A DNA stretch of 64,000 nt, taken from Ziziphus jujuba. Taxonomy: Eukaryota > Streptophyta > Magnoliopsida > Rosales > Rhamnaceae. The notes beneath the pieces are model-generated. The model did not search any database. It was not told where the DNA came from and saw only the letters and a list, made by a program, of their open reading frames with translations. Shown one piece after another: positions 11,255-22,693 of the stretch; the stretch's first letter is position 1; each line of letters begins with the position of its first letter. The stretch spans positions 12,524,001 to 12,588,000 of the forward strand of contig NC_083380.1 of the NCBI RefSeq assembly GCF_031755915.1, given 5' to 3'. The position numbers and the translations under genes were made by a program.

Positions 11255-12164
11255 GTTTTTGGCAGGTAAATATTTGGTTCCTAGTTTCTAAACTATGCCT
11301 AAGAAATTGATAACATGGAATTGGGAAACTTGCATTTGATTGGAGTGATTGTAGAGAGTCTGCCTAGTAATGACTTAATTTGCTTAACCTTATGAGCTAA
11401 ATTGGTAGTAAAAAAAAGTCTTATCTTTTTACTTTTTATTTTTTTTTATTTATTGCTATCTGAAAAGGATTATATAATTTCAAAGATGTATATGGAGTTT
11501 TTTTTGGTTTATTATGGTAGTAGGGCAGTGCTTTGAATTTAAAACATACTTTTTGATCTTTGGCACATCACACATATGCTAGGAGTACCAAGAAGGAATA
11601 TTTTCCTGGAAGATTAGTTCATATTATATATAATATGATGACTAACACCAGTTGCTTGTATATTCTAATGATTTTTCTGATTTCCAAAACATTAAAAGCT
11701 GACCATTTACGTAATTTTTTTGTTTTAACTTCCAAAAAACCAAATTTAAGTCGCTTTCACTGTGACCTTGAGCCATCAGCATTCATATTTTGATTATAAA
11801 ATAAAGTGTAACCTCAAATCAAGCAAAAGAAAAATTCCTAATATTTCTAAGACGTGTCTCTGGATATGACAGTAGTGGTGGTAATGTTTGCCAAGTATAA
11901 AACACATATATCTCTTTAACAAAGTTATCTCTTTCTTAAATATGCACCAGTTTATTTATTTTATATGGCTTCGAAAAAAGAAAGAAAAAGAAAGAGATTG
12001 AAAGCTTGTTTAAAGCTTTTTCGATCCCCAAAACACTGGTACTTGATGGGTTATTGTTAAGATGTTAAAAAAAATAATAATAATAAAAAAATTAACAAAT
12101 ATATAAATAAAGGACAAAGTCTAGTAAGGTAGTTCAACTCTGTCACCATGAAATGTTATATAGT

Positions 12165-12202
<38 letters not shown>

Positions 12203-12258
12203 TGGACATGGTGCATTGTCTTTAATCAGCACTCAACTTCTTTATTTTCCTAATACCA
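11255..12258. repeat. Duplicated intergenic block downstream of copy C
   Basis: No gene is seen. The block is shared with 25720-26630: both hold TTTTTGATCTTTGG-like, CCAAATTTAAGTC and CATTCATATT words, then an AAAACACTG...TTATTGTTAAGATGT stretch, then AAATAAAGGA and GGTAGTTCAACTCTGT, in the same order. The left third also matches 6895-7440. A (CA)n(TA)n microsatellite lies at 12167-12202. Confidence 0.75.
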
Positions 12259-13854
12259 CTACACTGGTTTATTATATTCATTTTCTTCAATGTCTTTGAC
12301 AGTTGGTGGCTGCTTTGTCTCATTCTCTTTTGATGATGCTCCCTCTTCGTCTTTCTTCCTGTCAGCTTCTGCTCTTTTTCTTGCTTTTTCCATAGCTCTT
12401 ATCAAGTTTGTAAGACACTTCTCTGGATCATCCCTATGTGATTTGGGCATGAGGTTCTCAGCAACATCAGCGGGGGTGAGCTTGGTCTCCATCATCAGCT
12501 TTTCAATTTTATCAAACATTTGATGGTTTTCAAGTTTCAAATAGTTCTTGGCAAGCACTTTGAAACCTTCGAAACTGCAATAACTAAGCTCAATATACTT
12601 GTCCATCCGACCCCTTCTAATCAATGCCGGATCGAGTTTTTCCACATAATTTGTAGTGAAAACCACGATCCTCTCACCCCCACAAGAAGACCATAAACCA
12701 TCAATGAAATTCAACAGCCCTGACAGTGTCACTTTGCTTCCCTCATCTCTTGCTTCTTTCTTAATCTCTTTCTGTTCTGCTTCTGAAACTTTCTCTGTTT
12801 TCTTCTTCCTCTGATCTGTAAGATCAAGCGAGCAATCAATATCTTCAATCACAATTATTGATTTCCCAGTAGTCTCAATCAAAAGCCTTCTTAGCTCTGT
12901 ATTGTCCTTCACAGAAGTGAGCTCAAGATCATAAATATCATAGCCAAGCAGATTAGCCATAGCAGCAATCATGGTTGATTTACCAGTCCCTGGTGGACCA
13001 TAGAGCAAGTAACCTCTCTTCCAAGCTTTCCCAATACTTGCATAGTAATCTTTTCCATTCCTGAAAGTCAATAAATCATCAATAATCTCCTGTTTCCTCT
13101 CTGCTTCCATTGCCATTTTTTCGAAGCTAGCAGGGTGCTCAAACACTATGTGACTCCATATTGTTGGCTGGTAAGCTGACCATTTTAATCCACCAGAACA
13201 ATTGGTGTATAGTTTCCTCTGCCTGTTTCCGATCCTGATCTCTTTCCCTTCCTTTATGACATGATCTAGATAATACTTGGTGATTATTTCTCGGTGACGC
13301 TTATTGAAAGTGAGCTCGTAGTACTTCTGCTCATAAGCTACTCTGTGTGAGGACAATTTCTTCAACACCCACCAAACTTTTGCACCTTGGAATTCATCAC
13401 TCAGAATCTGATCCCTACCCATGCTCAGAATCAAGCAGCTCGTATCGGTTTCCTTCTCGGCTTTGAGTCTGTTGGCATTGGCTGAGGAGTTGGAGCTCAG
13501 ATAAGCTTCAACCGCGGCATAGCCTTCACTGCGCTTCATCATCCGATCGCGATCATGGCCAGTGAATTCGTGGATTGTGATCCGGATATAAGGGTAGAAA
13601 TAGTCCTTGATCTTTTGCTTGAGCTTTTCTATCATATGGCGGATTTCGTAAGGACAGTATTGGCAAATGATAGCCCAAACAAAGGTGAAAGTGGCTATGG
13701 TTGACCCCATTGTTGCAAGTGTTTGTGCTCTTTTTGCAGGCACTAGTTTCATGGTTTCTTGTGGGGATGTTGTTCTTGAGGTTTTGGAAAGGAATTTGGC
13801 ATGCATGTTTTGGTTTAAGAGTGTGAGAAAGAAAGAAATCAAGGAGGAATCCAT
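12259..13854 (-). CDS. AAA-ATPase, plant BCS1-like/ASD type (copy C)
   Basis: Intact single-exon gene. The chosen ATG at 13854 gives MDSSLISFFLTLLNQN (531 residues), which matches the ancestral start of paralogue B; an in-frame ATG three codons upstream (13863) is possible. Visible in order: an N-terminal hydrophobic stretch IATFTFVWAIICQY, the AAA_assoc domain with SEGYAAVEAYLSS and EFQGAKVWWVLKK, Walker A GPPGTGKST near 286, Walker B IIVIEDIDCS, RRGRMDKYIE, and a C-terminal tail rich in Lys and Glu ending NEYNKPV. The family is membrane-anchored and ATP-driven (BCS1 relatives in plants localise to mitochondria, ER or outer membrane); the client is unknown. All catalytic motifs are present, so it should be active. 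Upstream DNA is not shared with copy H. Confidence 0.92.
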   Translation of the reverse strand: MDSSLISFFLTLLNQNMHAKFLSKTSRTTSPQETMKLVPAKRAQTLATMGSTIATFTFVWAIICQYCPYEIRHMIEKLKQKIKDYFYPYIRITIHEFTGHDRDRMMKRSEGYAAVEAYLSSNSSANANRLKAEKETDTSCLILSMGRDQILSDEFQGAKVWWVLKKLSSHRVAYEQKYYELTFNKRHREIITKYYLDHVIKEGKEIRIGNRQRKLYTNCSGGLKWSAYQPTIWSHIVFEHPASFEKMAMEAERKQEIIDDLLTFRNGKDYYASIGKAWKRGYLLYGPPGTGKSTMIAAMANLLGYDIYDLELTSVKDNTELRRLLIETTGKSIIVIEDIDCSLDLTDQRKKKTEKVSEAEQKEIKKEARDEGSKVTLSGLLNFIDGLWSSCGGERIVVFTTNYVEKLDPALIRRGRMDKYIELSYCSFEGFKVLAKNYLKLENHQMFDKIEKLMMETKLTPADVAENLMPKSHRDDPEKCLTNLIRAMEKARKRAEADRKKDEEGASSKENETKQPPTVKDIEENEYNKPV

Positions 13855-14258
13855 TTGAAACAACGTTTGAGGAAAAAAAGAACAGAGTTGTTTGGTATAG
13901 AGAATTGGAATGACAAGTTGAAGGTATCTATGATGAATTGAGAAAGTCTAATATTAGAAGTGTATATTTTATAATAATTTATTATAATGATGAAATAATT
14001 GAGGGGTTATTATAAATCATAATGCTTTTTAAGTCCACATGAAAATTCTTTTTCTTTTTTTTTTTTTTTCTACAAAGATTTAAGGTTTCAATTTGAAGAC
14101 TCGGAAGACTTAATGGGCGTAGAAGATTAGGACACGTATCATTTGGTGGAAAAAAGTAGCAGGTAAAGTAAAAGCCTTTATGAATTTAATGGGGACCACT
14201 CAGACCCAGTCAGAGGTGGAAATTCCTTCTCTCTCATGAGTCTAAAACTTAGACAATA
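13855..14258. other. Upstream region of copy C
   Basis: AT-rich promoter-side DNA with a pyrimidine tract at 14048-14070. No gene or clear regulatory element is recognised. Confidence 0.45.
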
Positions 14259-14291
14259 GGTACCAAATCAGCTGGTACCACCGAAGATTTT
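14259..14291. mobile_element. Orphan terminal-repeat end of the neighbouring MITE family
   Basis: GGTACCAAATCAGCTGGTACCACCGAAGATTTT matches, with a 7 nt gap, the right end of the element at 14301-15226. With the left end of that element it makes a near-perfect palindrome across 14259-14345. It is probably the remnant of a second copy. Confidence 0.65.
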
Positions 14292-14300
14292 CTTCCAGTG

Positions 14301-15226
14301 AGAAAATCTTCGGTGCAATGGTGGTACCAACTGATTTAGTACCCCTTCAAATTATTAAATGCCATTTATTAAAAAGAATCATAATTATTTAAAAATTATC
14401 CAGTTTACTATTTTAATTTTTTTTTTTAATTCTAAAAAGATAAACTTTATAGAAGAATAAATAAATAGGAAAGGGTAAATATTTTAGCCGACCATTTAGG
14501 GTTTTATTCTTTTCCCCTTTAGCCATACCTGAAGTCACTGGCGGCTACTGTGAGACTGGTCGAAAATTTTCAAGGAATCCTTGGCGGCTACTGTGAGACT
14601 GGTCGAAAATTTTCAAGGAGCAGGATTCCGACTCAGACAATGAGCTTCGTTTTTTAAACTCTTCTTGGTCTATATGAAATTTGTGGTGATGCTATTAATT
14701 TGGTGAACTAAAATGGAGGATTTTGGTAGAATTAGTGGGCATTTCAATATGTAGTTTCTATGCATTCCATTTTGAAAAGAGAATAGATAAAGAGGTTTAG
14801 AGAATCGGGATTTATCCTCCAGATTCTCAAACAGCCGACGGTAGGCCGTTACTGTTACTTCTGTTGCCAATTAATGTTGGTAGGAGAGGAAGAGATTTGA
14901 AAATTAAACAAATATTGAAGAAAATTTAAAAAAAAAAAAAAAAAACTGGAACAAAGCCCAGCAGCCACCGTCGGCGATTCTCTAGCGGAAATGGCTGCTG
15001 GTTGCCATATGAGTATCTAAAAAACCCTAGATCTAAGTTTGAAGAAGAAGATAGAAGGAAAAGGTATTTGAGTAAATTAAAATGAAATTAAATATATAAA
15101 AGTAAATAAAATGGCAATTTGAAAAAAAAAAAAAAAAAGCTGATATGGCAAAATTTTAGCAGATGTCGTTAAAGCATTTGGAGTGGTACCAAATCAGCTG
15201 GTACCACCGTTGCACCGAAGATTTTC
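14301..15226. mobile_element. Non-autonomous TIR transposon (Mutator-like MITE candidate)
   Basis: The left end AGAAAATCTTCGGTGCAA...GGTGGTACCAACTGATTT (14301-14350) is mirrored by the right end GGTACCAAATCAGCTGG...TTGCACCGAAGATTTT (15180-15225), giving about 50 bp inverted repeats with few mismatches. Flanks CTTCCAGTG (14292-14300) and CTTCCCGTG (15226-15234) match at 8 of 9 positions, the duplication length typical of Mutator-like elements, although the exact border is ambiguous by a few bases. There is no transposase frame inside. An internal direct repeat lies at 14537-14624. Confidence 0.6.
14537..14624. repeat. 43 bp tandem duplication
   Basis: Two adjacent near-identical copies of a unit containing GGCGGCTACTGTGAGACTGG then TCGAAAATTTTCAAGGA, inside the candidate MITE. 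Confidence 0.9.
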
Positions 15227-15234
15227 TTCCCGTG

Positions 15235-16420
15235 GGTTTCTTGGGACTGTAGATAACTTGGCAAGTAAGTTTCATGAGGTCACCTTATTATGTCATGACA
15301 CTGACGTTTACTTAAAATAAATGCGTAGTTCATACTCGTTTGTTTTTGGTAGATGTTTACTAGTGGCTTTTCAAGACACCATTAAGGCCAATATATATTT
15401 AAAAATAAAAAATAAAAAATAATTGTTTATAAGGTTTCGGTCCTTGGGATGCTTAGACAATATTGAAACTATTTTAATTTCTTATTGGGTCAAAACTTGA
15501 AATCGTTCAGTTTAATAAATTATAATCCAACATTTCAAAATATGTTCCATCCAATTAATGTTTGGATGTTTCTAATCTCCCACAAAGTAATTACCTAGAC
15601 AATTATTTTCTTTTAATTAGAGAGAATTCAGAGTTTTTTTTTTTTTTTCAATAAGAAAATTCATAAAGGATTATAAAAGAGTTTGTTTTTTCCTTTTTCT
15701 TTTTTGGTAAAATTATAAAAGAGTTCATTCCTCTGGGTTTTGGAACAAGATGAACCCAAATTAGGAAAACCACTCAACCATAATCAGCATGCATGTAGAA
15801 ATGGGTTTTTCCTCTTATTATCAATTTTTCATTTTTTGTTAACGTAAGTTGTCATGGTCCCAAGGCTAAGTTTTGGGTTTGATTCAAGAAATCATTACCA
15901 AACGCAAAGAGAAATGAAGCCCACGTGAGTTTTATATGTTTTTAGAACCATATGCTATGCTAGTTGGATAACAGAGAAGGTACCTAGAAATTTCTTCATA
16001 TTGTAAATTATTACATGATGGATGATGGGTATCATCCTCAATTCATTTTGTGATGGCATTGACCTTCAACACTATGATGCAACTTATAATATATGAACTC
16101 TTTACCAAAAAAAGAACTTTGTATAACTACTAAATTAAATATAAGCATATTCTACTCACGGTTGAGTAAGAACCATAAGAGACAACAAAGGTTCTGTAGA
16201 ATTCAACTGTGTTTGATTGATGTGGGAGTTGTGCACTGTTTTCATCAGCTTTTCAATTTTGTTCATTTTTATTTAAAACAATAAATATACACATAAATGT
16301 AAACACTGGACTGGTCTAATTTTCTTTCAATATATTAATGTTGCTCTAGAGCTAAATAAATTGTTGGATTATCGGTTCACTCTGGTTTTTTGAATGACTT
16401 TTGCCATAGAACCAAATTCC
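15235..16420. other. Intergenic AT-rich stretch
   Basis: No gene is seen. A short piece at 16235-16260 (TTTTCATCAGCTTTTCAATTTTG) resembles the C-terminal coding region of copy C and is probably a scrap of ATPase sequence next to fragment D. Confidence 0.45.
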
Positions 16421-16424
16421 CTCT

Positions 16425-16980
16425 TGCTAATCGGTTTCATTCTCCTTTGATGATTTCACATCTTTCTTCTTAGCAGCTTCTGCTTTTACCTTTGGCTTCT
16501 TTCATAGCTTGAATCAAGTTTGAAAAGGCGTTTCTCTCTAGATCATCCTGAAATGATCACTAGGGCATCAGATTCTCTGCCTCATCAATCTTTCAATTTT
16601 ATCAAACATTCGTTTGTTTTGAATATTCAAATACTACTTTTTGGAAGAATTCTCTGAACCCAATTTCAAAACTGCAATAAGAAAGCTCAATATGCTTGTC
16701 CATCAACGAAATTCAAAACAGCTTAGAAAGTGTCACTCTCACTCTGCTGCCATATAGTTTCCCTCATCTTTCTTTCACTTTCTTTTCTTTGTTGGGTATT
16801 TTCTCTGCTTTCTTTCTTCCTCTTGACCTGCGAGTTCAAATGAGCAATCAAGATCATATAATTAACATCATTGTCTAGCAAAATTGGCAATGGCAGCAAA
16901 TCATGATGGATTTCCCTGCCCTTGGTGGGACCATAAAGCAAATACCCTCTTCTCCAAGCCTTCTCAATTCCCGCTGTGTG
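16425..16980 (-). pseudogene. AAA-ATPase pseudogene fragment D (ATPase core to C-terminus)
   Basis: On the minus strand the fragment starts at an EKAWRRGYLLYGP-like piece (about 16935-16975). It passes through a degraded Walker A with frame changes and a CSFELAG-like remnant, then the core GLL/FIDG region reduced to a short relic near 16705-16740. It ends in the HIELSYCSF-like, DKIER-like and C-terminal tail regions down to 16425. Stops and shifts are frequent and about half of the core is missing. Everything N-terminal to the KAWRRGYLL piece is absent here. It may be the other end of fragment E (24995-25578), now separated by the copia insertion and other DNA. Confidence 0.75.
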
Positions 16981-17221
16981 TTACTTTTAAGCATTCTTGT
17001 TATAGTCATTTTATCCCGGTTCTTAATATAGTATTACAAAATTTCATTGCCAAGAACAACACATTCAAAAGGTACTAGTGGCTTAGTGGTGAATTTGGAA
17101 GTGGATTTATGACCTTAATATTATATTGTTGGAAAAAGATCACATAAGTGAAAGTTCAACATGCTTGTGAGAGCTAGGCTAGAGGCAATTTTTCTGAAAA
17201 AAAAGACATTATACATATCAT

Positions 17222-17280
17222 TAAAAAAAATCAAAAATATCAGTACCATTACAAACACCATCCATCATAATACATGATAA
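17222..17280 (-). pseudogene. 3' end of RNase H-like fragment, cut off by the copia insertion
   Basis: The frame that stops at the right copia border (24635) continues, after the GATAA duplication, into 17280-17222 on the minus strand (CIMMDGVCNGTDIFDFF, then TAA). This supports one pre-insertion reading frame. Confidence 0.5.
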
Positions 17281-17580
17281 TGTTGTTATGAGACACTAGA
17301 AAATTGAAGACCAAAATATATTTTTTTATTCATTGCATTGCTCTTTATATAGAGCTAACATTTAACAGAAAAACAAAAAAATTTCTTTAATACAAGGCAT
17401 GACTAACAACTTCCTAATTTCTAGCCACTAAGAAACTAGCATAACAAATAAAACAGCATAACAATATAAATCATAACAAATATCCTAAAGACTTGATCAG
17501 CTAACAGCATAACAAATATTCTAGTGACTTGGTCAGCTGATAGCAACTCCATATGCAGCAACTTAGGTACTATTGTAACA
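17281..17580 (-). repeat. 3' LTR of the copia element
   Basis: 300 bp, TG...CA ends, about 95% identical by eye to 24331-24629. It lies next to the polypurine tract and is the 3' LTR in element orientation. Confidence 0.93.
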
Positions 17581-17581
17581 A

Positions 17582-17594
17582 TTTCTCCTCCTTG
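17582..17594 (-). other. Polypurine tract of the copia element
   Basis: On the minus strand the purine run AAGGAGGAGAAA abuts the inner edge of the 3' LTR, where plus-strand priming occurs in LTR elements. Confidence 0.8.
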
Positions 17595-17595
17595 C

Positions 17596-18912
17596 CTAAT
17601 AGTTGCATAGACTTAGTTTATTTCTTAGAACTTCAAATCTTGCTTTTGGAAGAGCTTTGGTAAACACATCCGCAATTGGGTTCTCAGACGTACAATAAAC
17701 CAGTTTAATTTCACTAGCCTTCTGTTTTTTGCTCAAATGATATAGCTTGATCTCGAAATGCTTTGTCCTTCCATGAAAAATAGGATCATTTGAAATTGCA
17801 ATGGCAGCTTGGTTATCTACATAGATTTCTGTTGGCTCAATTTGCTTCATGTGTAAGTCTGCAAGTATTTTCCTGATCCAAAACTGAAACAAAAACCTAT
17901 TGTGCTTCTCATGTCATCTATGGAACCTGCCCAGTCACTATTAGAATAACTATGAAGCTTAAAAGATTGACAGCTAGAATATTGAATGCCATAATTTGTT
18001 GTGCCTTTGATATATCTTACAATTCGTTTGGCAGCCTGAAAATGCATTTCACTAGCACAATGCATAAATCTTGAAAGCAAACTTACTGCAAACATTATGT
18101 CTGGTCTGGTAGCTGTAAGATACATCAAGCAACCAATCAGACTCGTATATAAGCTTTCATCAACTTTTTCAGCTCCATCCTCTTTACTAAATTTCTCCTT
18201 TTGATTCATGGGTGTGCTAGTGCTTTTGCAATCTTCCATGTGAAATTTCTTGAGTATTTCCTTTGCATAATTTGTTTGGCTTATGAAGACTCCATGATCG
18301 TCTTGCTTCACCTCTATTCCTAGAAAATAGGACATTAAGCCAAAGTCTGTCATCTCAAATGCTTCTAGCATTTTGGCTTTAAATTCTTTCACCAGCATCT
18401 CCTTGCTTCCTGTTACAAGAAGATTATCAACATAAATAGAAACTATAATTAAGTTAGCATCTGTTTTTTTTATATATAGCGTAGCTTCACTTGGACTTTT
18501 AACAAAACCAAAGCTTTGAAGATATTCATTGATCCTGCTATACCTGGCCTAGGAGCCTGTTTGAGACTGTATAATGCCTTCTTCAATGAGTATATCTTCT
18601 CCTCCTGTCCCTTGACTTGAAATCCTTCAGGCTGCTCTATATAAATTTCGTCTTGAAGATAACTATTTAAAAAAGCACATTTTACATCCAACTGGTAAAT
18701 CTTCCATCCCTTCTGTGCAGCCAAAGCAAGTAACATTATGATTGTATCCAAGCATGCTACGAGAGCAAAGGTTTCTAAAAAATCTACCCTAAACACTTAA
18801 CTATACCCTTTCACAACTAATCTGGCTTTATGTTTATTTACAAAACCATTTGCATTAAATTTGGTTCTGTAAACCCATTTGACTCCAATGACCTTTCTAT
18901 ATTGAGGTCTAT
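17596..18912 (-). pseudogene. Copia reverse transcriptase and RNase H remnant
   Basis: Minus strand, from the gypsy-LTR border leftwards. The RT fingers carry QLDVKCAFLN (about 18670-18700). The active-site box reads YVDN where the family has YVDD (around 18425-18440). FLGIEVKQ, SLIGCLMYLTATRPDI and the RNase H start NSDWAGSIDD follow, then a DNQAAIAISNDP segment. Frames change near 18470 and near 17870. At the second point the GFCFSF codons run directly into WIRKILADL; the roughly 35 residues normally between them, which include an RNase H acidic site, are missing. An in-frame stop lies near 18796. The region is inactive. Confidence 0.85.
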
Positions 18913-21752
18913 TGTAACACCCCGTCCCGAACCATGTCGGAATTTTTGCACGTTGACCGAGGTTGACTGTTGACCGTTGATCAAGAGGTCAAAAGTTGAC
19001 TTTTTGACCCGGTTGGAATTCTAGGTTGACTGAGGTGCCGTTACGAAGTACACGGCACGAGTTCGTAGACTGGTAGCACGTTGAAAACGGAGCTACGGTT
19101 TGAAAGTTATGAGCAAAACAAGTTGAGGTCCAAACTGTCCAAGGGGTGCTGGAGTTGACTTTTTATTCATACAAAGTTGAGCTTTGACTCATGCATGATT
19201 GTGAAGTGCTCGTCGATACGAGTCCGTAGACTAGCGGCACGTCCGATTTGGACATGTGGTTTGAAAGCTATGGACCTGTAGAGTTTTTCAAATACTATAT
19301 TATTTTAATATTATTTTTAAACGCGTAACGAGGTGCCACGTGTGACTTAATGAAGGTGACTATGTGTCACCATGGTGAAATGCCACATGTCAACCATGTT
19401 TAAAATCAAATTATTTTATTATTATTTTAAATAATAATATTGTTATTTAATTATTTAATTCTTTTTATTTTTATTTTCCTTTTTCTTTTTCTTATTCTTT
19501 TCCTTTTTCTTTTCCTTTTCTTTTTCTTTTTCTTTTTTCCCCACGTGGGAAAACACCCTTCCTTTCTTTCCCTTCCTTCCCTTCTTCTTCCCCGAGCCCG
19601 ACCAAGACAGAGACAAAACGCACAGTTTTTTTTCTCCCTCCCGTCGTCTCTCTCTCTCCCGTGTTTTTAAATTCTAGCCACCCATAGTCCTCACACGCCG
19701 GCCAGTGACGAGCGGAGGGAGGAGACGAGCTCAGCCGCCAATTTTCACGGTCACCGGCCGCCGGACGCGCGCCGATCGGGCCGGAGAAGCCGTCGGCCGG
19801 AAAAATTTCTCTCTCCTCTTTTCTTGTGTTTTCCGACCAGCCCAGTCCGAATTAAACCTCCTCTCCCCCTATTTTGGGTCCTCTGAGTTCAAAAATGGCC
19901 TCCAATCTCAAAAATTCGAAGCGGTTTACGAGATACGAGGAATTGAAAACCGGCCGAAGCTTTCCGATCAAATTCCGGCCACCTCCGGCGGAATTGGGGT
20001 CGATGGAGACCGGATTTGTAATCCTCGTCGCTCAAGCTTCGATTCGGTATATTATTCGCCTATTTTGAATAACGTTTGTGTTTGACCCTCCAGGTACCGG
20101 GTATTATTTACCCGATTAAAATATTAATTTATTTGACTGTGTGTGAATTGTGTTTTAGGAGCACGGGTGAGTCATGGAATTGATCCCATGGTGGATCATG
20201 GTTTAATTGCGTGCTCCAGGTGAGTGACCCACCTTCAAAAATTATTTTGGGCAATTAATTATGTTTATTTGGTATTTAAATTGGTATTTAAATTATGCTC
20301 ATGTGGTGTGATTTAATTATGGTTATATTGTGGTTTAATTTATTTATTATGCATGAGCAAAGTGTATTTCGGTAGTATTTGTACGTGGTTTCAGTATTAA
20401 TTTTTCGGGCATAATTGGGTTAAATATTTTATGAAAATATTTGTTTAAATTTTATAAATTATGCCCGCGGTATTTTTATGGTTGCATTTCGTATTTCGAG
20501 AAAATTATGGTTTATTGTTATCAATGTTTCGTACCGGTTTATTAAATAAAAATATATAGGATGGTAAGTGTGAGAATTTAATGTATTTCCCACGGTAATT
20601 TTGGAAAACGGTACGGTTGGTTAATAATGTTTATTTTTAGACGCACTCATACAGTATTGGTGTTCTGGTGTATGGTGTATGGACACGTGGTAGCGCGCAG
20701 GTATTATATGGTTTAGCGCGCGGTTATTACTTCACCCGTGAGTTGCCATTGGACAGTGGGCAGGCAAGTTTGTTATTGCGCACAGCCGCCCCCCTCCTTG
20801 GCCAGGTTGATGGTTTCAGCAGCGGTACTATTGGGACGCCGAAGTGCCGTTGCAGGTTTCTCTCTTTAACCCCCCTCCAGTCGGTGCTCGGGACGCTGGG
20901 TATCGGAGAGCATCACCGATATATGGTGTGGTGCGTCGGTGTAAATTGCAAATAATGTTTTAAACCCCAAAGGTGTTCAAAGTTATTTACTATAATTTAT
21001 TACATTTTAATTATATATTGGGGTATGTATTTATTTAATTATTGTTTATCAAATGGTTTAATCCCTTGGTTTTCGGGAGGTATGTACATTGGGTTTTGCG
21101 AAAATGTTTTAAAAAGGGAACATTTCAAACGGAGCGATTGGTAAGAGTTTTGAGGGAAATTATTATTTTTCAACAGTTATTATTATTTATTTATTAATTG
21201 TTGGTAATTGTTCTATTCCTTGATTGCTATTAATATTATTTTATTATCACTAAAGGTGTTCAGTAGTTAGGGTCACTCACTGAGATAATTAGCATCTCAC
21301 ACTCTTAAATTCCGTTCCCCTAGGTCCAGGTTGGAGACATTGATTGTCCGGGGCGAGCCCAACGTCTCAGTTTGTTGCCGAAGGTTCAAGAAGTTTTTCT
21401 TTCCTTTTTTCCTCTCTGTCTTGTATTGCTTCCTTATATGTCATTTTATAAATTCCACATTTATCTGTATAATGCTCTGTATACTGTATTAGACGTGTAG
21501 TTGTTCTTTATTTATGCACTTAGTTGCTGCTGTTGTTATTTGAAGTGCTGAAATTTGTGGAACCATTTGTAGTATTGTGGGAGGAAAAAGGGAATGTTTT
21601 TTTGAAGTGTGTTTTCAGTGCAGGTAATTTGTGGTTAGTCCATCCTTTAGGGGAGGCTCTGCCGGATTTTCCGTTGGAGGGTCCGGTAGGGTTTCCCTGG
21701 GATCAGGACTTGTCTAGGGTTCCGGGGAAGGAATTATGGATGGGTCCTGACA
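18913..21752. mobile_element. Nested Ty3/gypsy-type solo LTR
   Basis: 2840 bp insertion in the copia pol region, starting TGTAACACCCCGTCCCGAAC and ending GGGTCCTGACA. It is flanked by a perfect 5 bp duplication TCTAT (18908-18912 and 21753-21757). The start text and the GTTGACC-rich first 150 bp are typical of long plant gypsy LTRs. It has no gag or pol frame, no primer-binding site and no second LTR, so it is best read as a solo LTR left by recombination. The first strand in which the element was transcribed is probably plus (TGTAACACCCC is the usual 5' end). A C/T-rich tract lies at 19455-19590. Confidence 0.88.
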
Positions 21753-21757
21753 TCTAT

Positions 21758-22693
21758 CCACCAACTCCCATGTGCCATTCTTCTCAATAATCTTAAGCTC
21801 TTCTTTCATTGCTTCAACCCACTTGTCATCCTTCTCTGCTTCTTTAAACTCTGTTGGCTCAAACACGGCATTACATCTTTCATAAATATCAGATAATAAC
21901 CTTAGACCTTTAAGTGGTTCATCATCTATGTTATCATCCATATTTTGTTGAATTTCAGACTGTTGCTCCTTTACTGACTCATCCTAGTTCCATTGTCTGT
22001 CTTCCATAAATGTGACATCTCTACTTACAAGAATTTTTCCATTTTATGGTTGGAAAATTTTGTAAGCCTTGAATGCTTTACTATATCCAATAAAAACTCT
22101 CGGTTCCGCTTTTTTATCGAGTTTATCTCTTTTCACCTATTGCACATGAGCAAAACAAAGACAACCAAAAGTTCTTAAATATTGTAGGTCTGGTTTGTAA
22201 CCAAACCAAGCTTCAAATGGAGTTCTTTTTTGTAGAACTCTAGTTGGTAATCGATTTAACAGATAAACTGCAGTATTTGTGGCCTCTGCCCACAAGTTCT
22301 TTGGCAGTTCCTTTTCATGCGCAAACACCTTGTCATTTCCATAATACTTCTATTTTTTCTTTCACTTACATCGTTCTGCTCCGGAGTATATGGTGCTTTA
22401 AACTGGTGCTCAATGTCTGCTTCATCACAGAAAATTTTGAAACTATCACAAGTGTATTCATTTCCATTGTCTGATCTGATTGTTTGCAACCTGTAACCAC
22501 TTTGATTCTCCACCCAAGTTTTATATTTCCAAAAAACATTAGCAACTTCGGATTTAAATTTAAGAAAATAAATCCAACAGAATCTAGTATAATCATTAAT
22601 AAATATAATATAATATTTACTGCTATTTAAGGAAGATGTTTTTAGAGGTCCTCCAACATCTGTATGTACCAGTTGAAGTTTGCATGTTGCTCT
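21758..22693 (-). pseudogene. Copia integrase and linker remnant
   Basis: Minus strand. The integrase core has HTDVGGPL, SDNGNEY and a PYTPEQNDVSERKN stretch carrying the three acidic DDE positions. RTFGCLCFAHV and a pre-RT segment KWVEAMKEELK...NGTWELVD follow, running up to the gypsy-LTR border. Frames change several times, near 22256-22330, 22137 and 21941, and stops are present. Confidence 0.85.

Noticed and set aside
19440..20085. Open frames with Phe/Leu and Arg-rich text
   Set aside because: They fall wholly inside the gypsy-type LTR and come from its pyrimidine tract; no known protein features.
20668..21790. Several 80-95 residue frames in the same LTR
   Set aside because: No domain or start-site support, and they cross the LTR edge.
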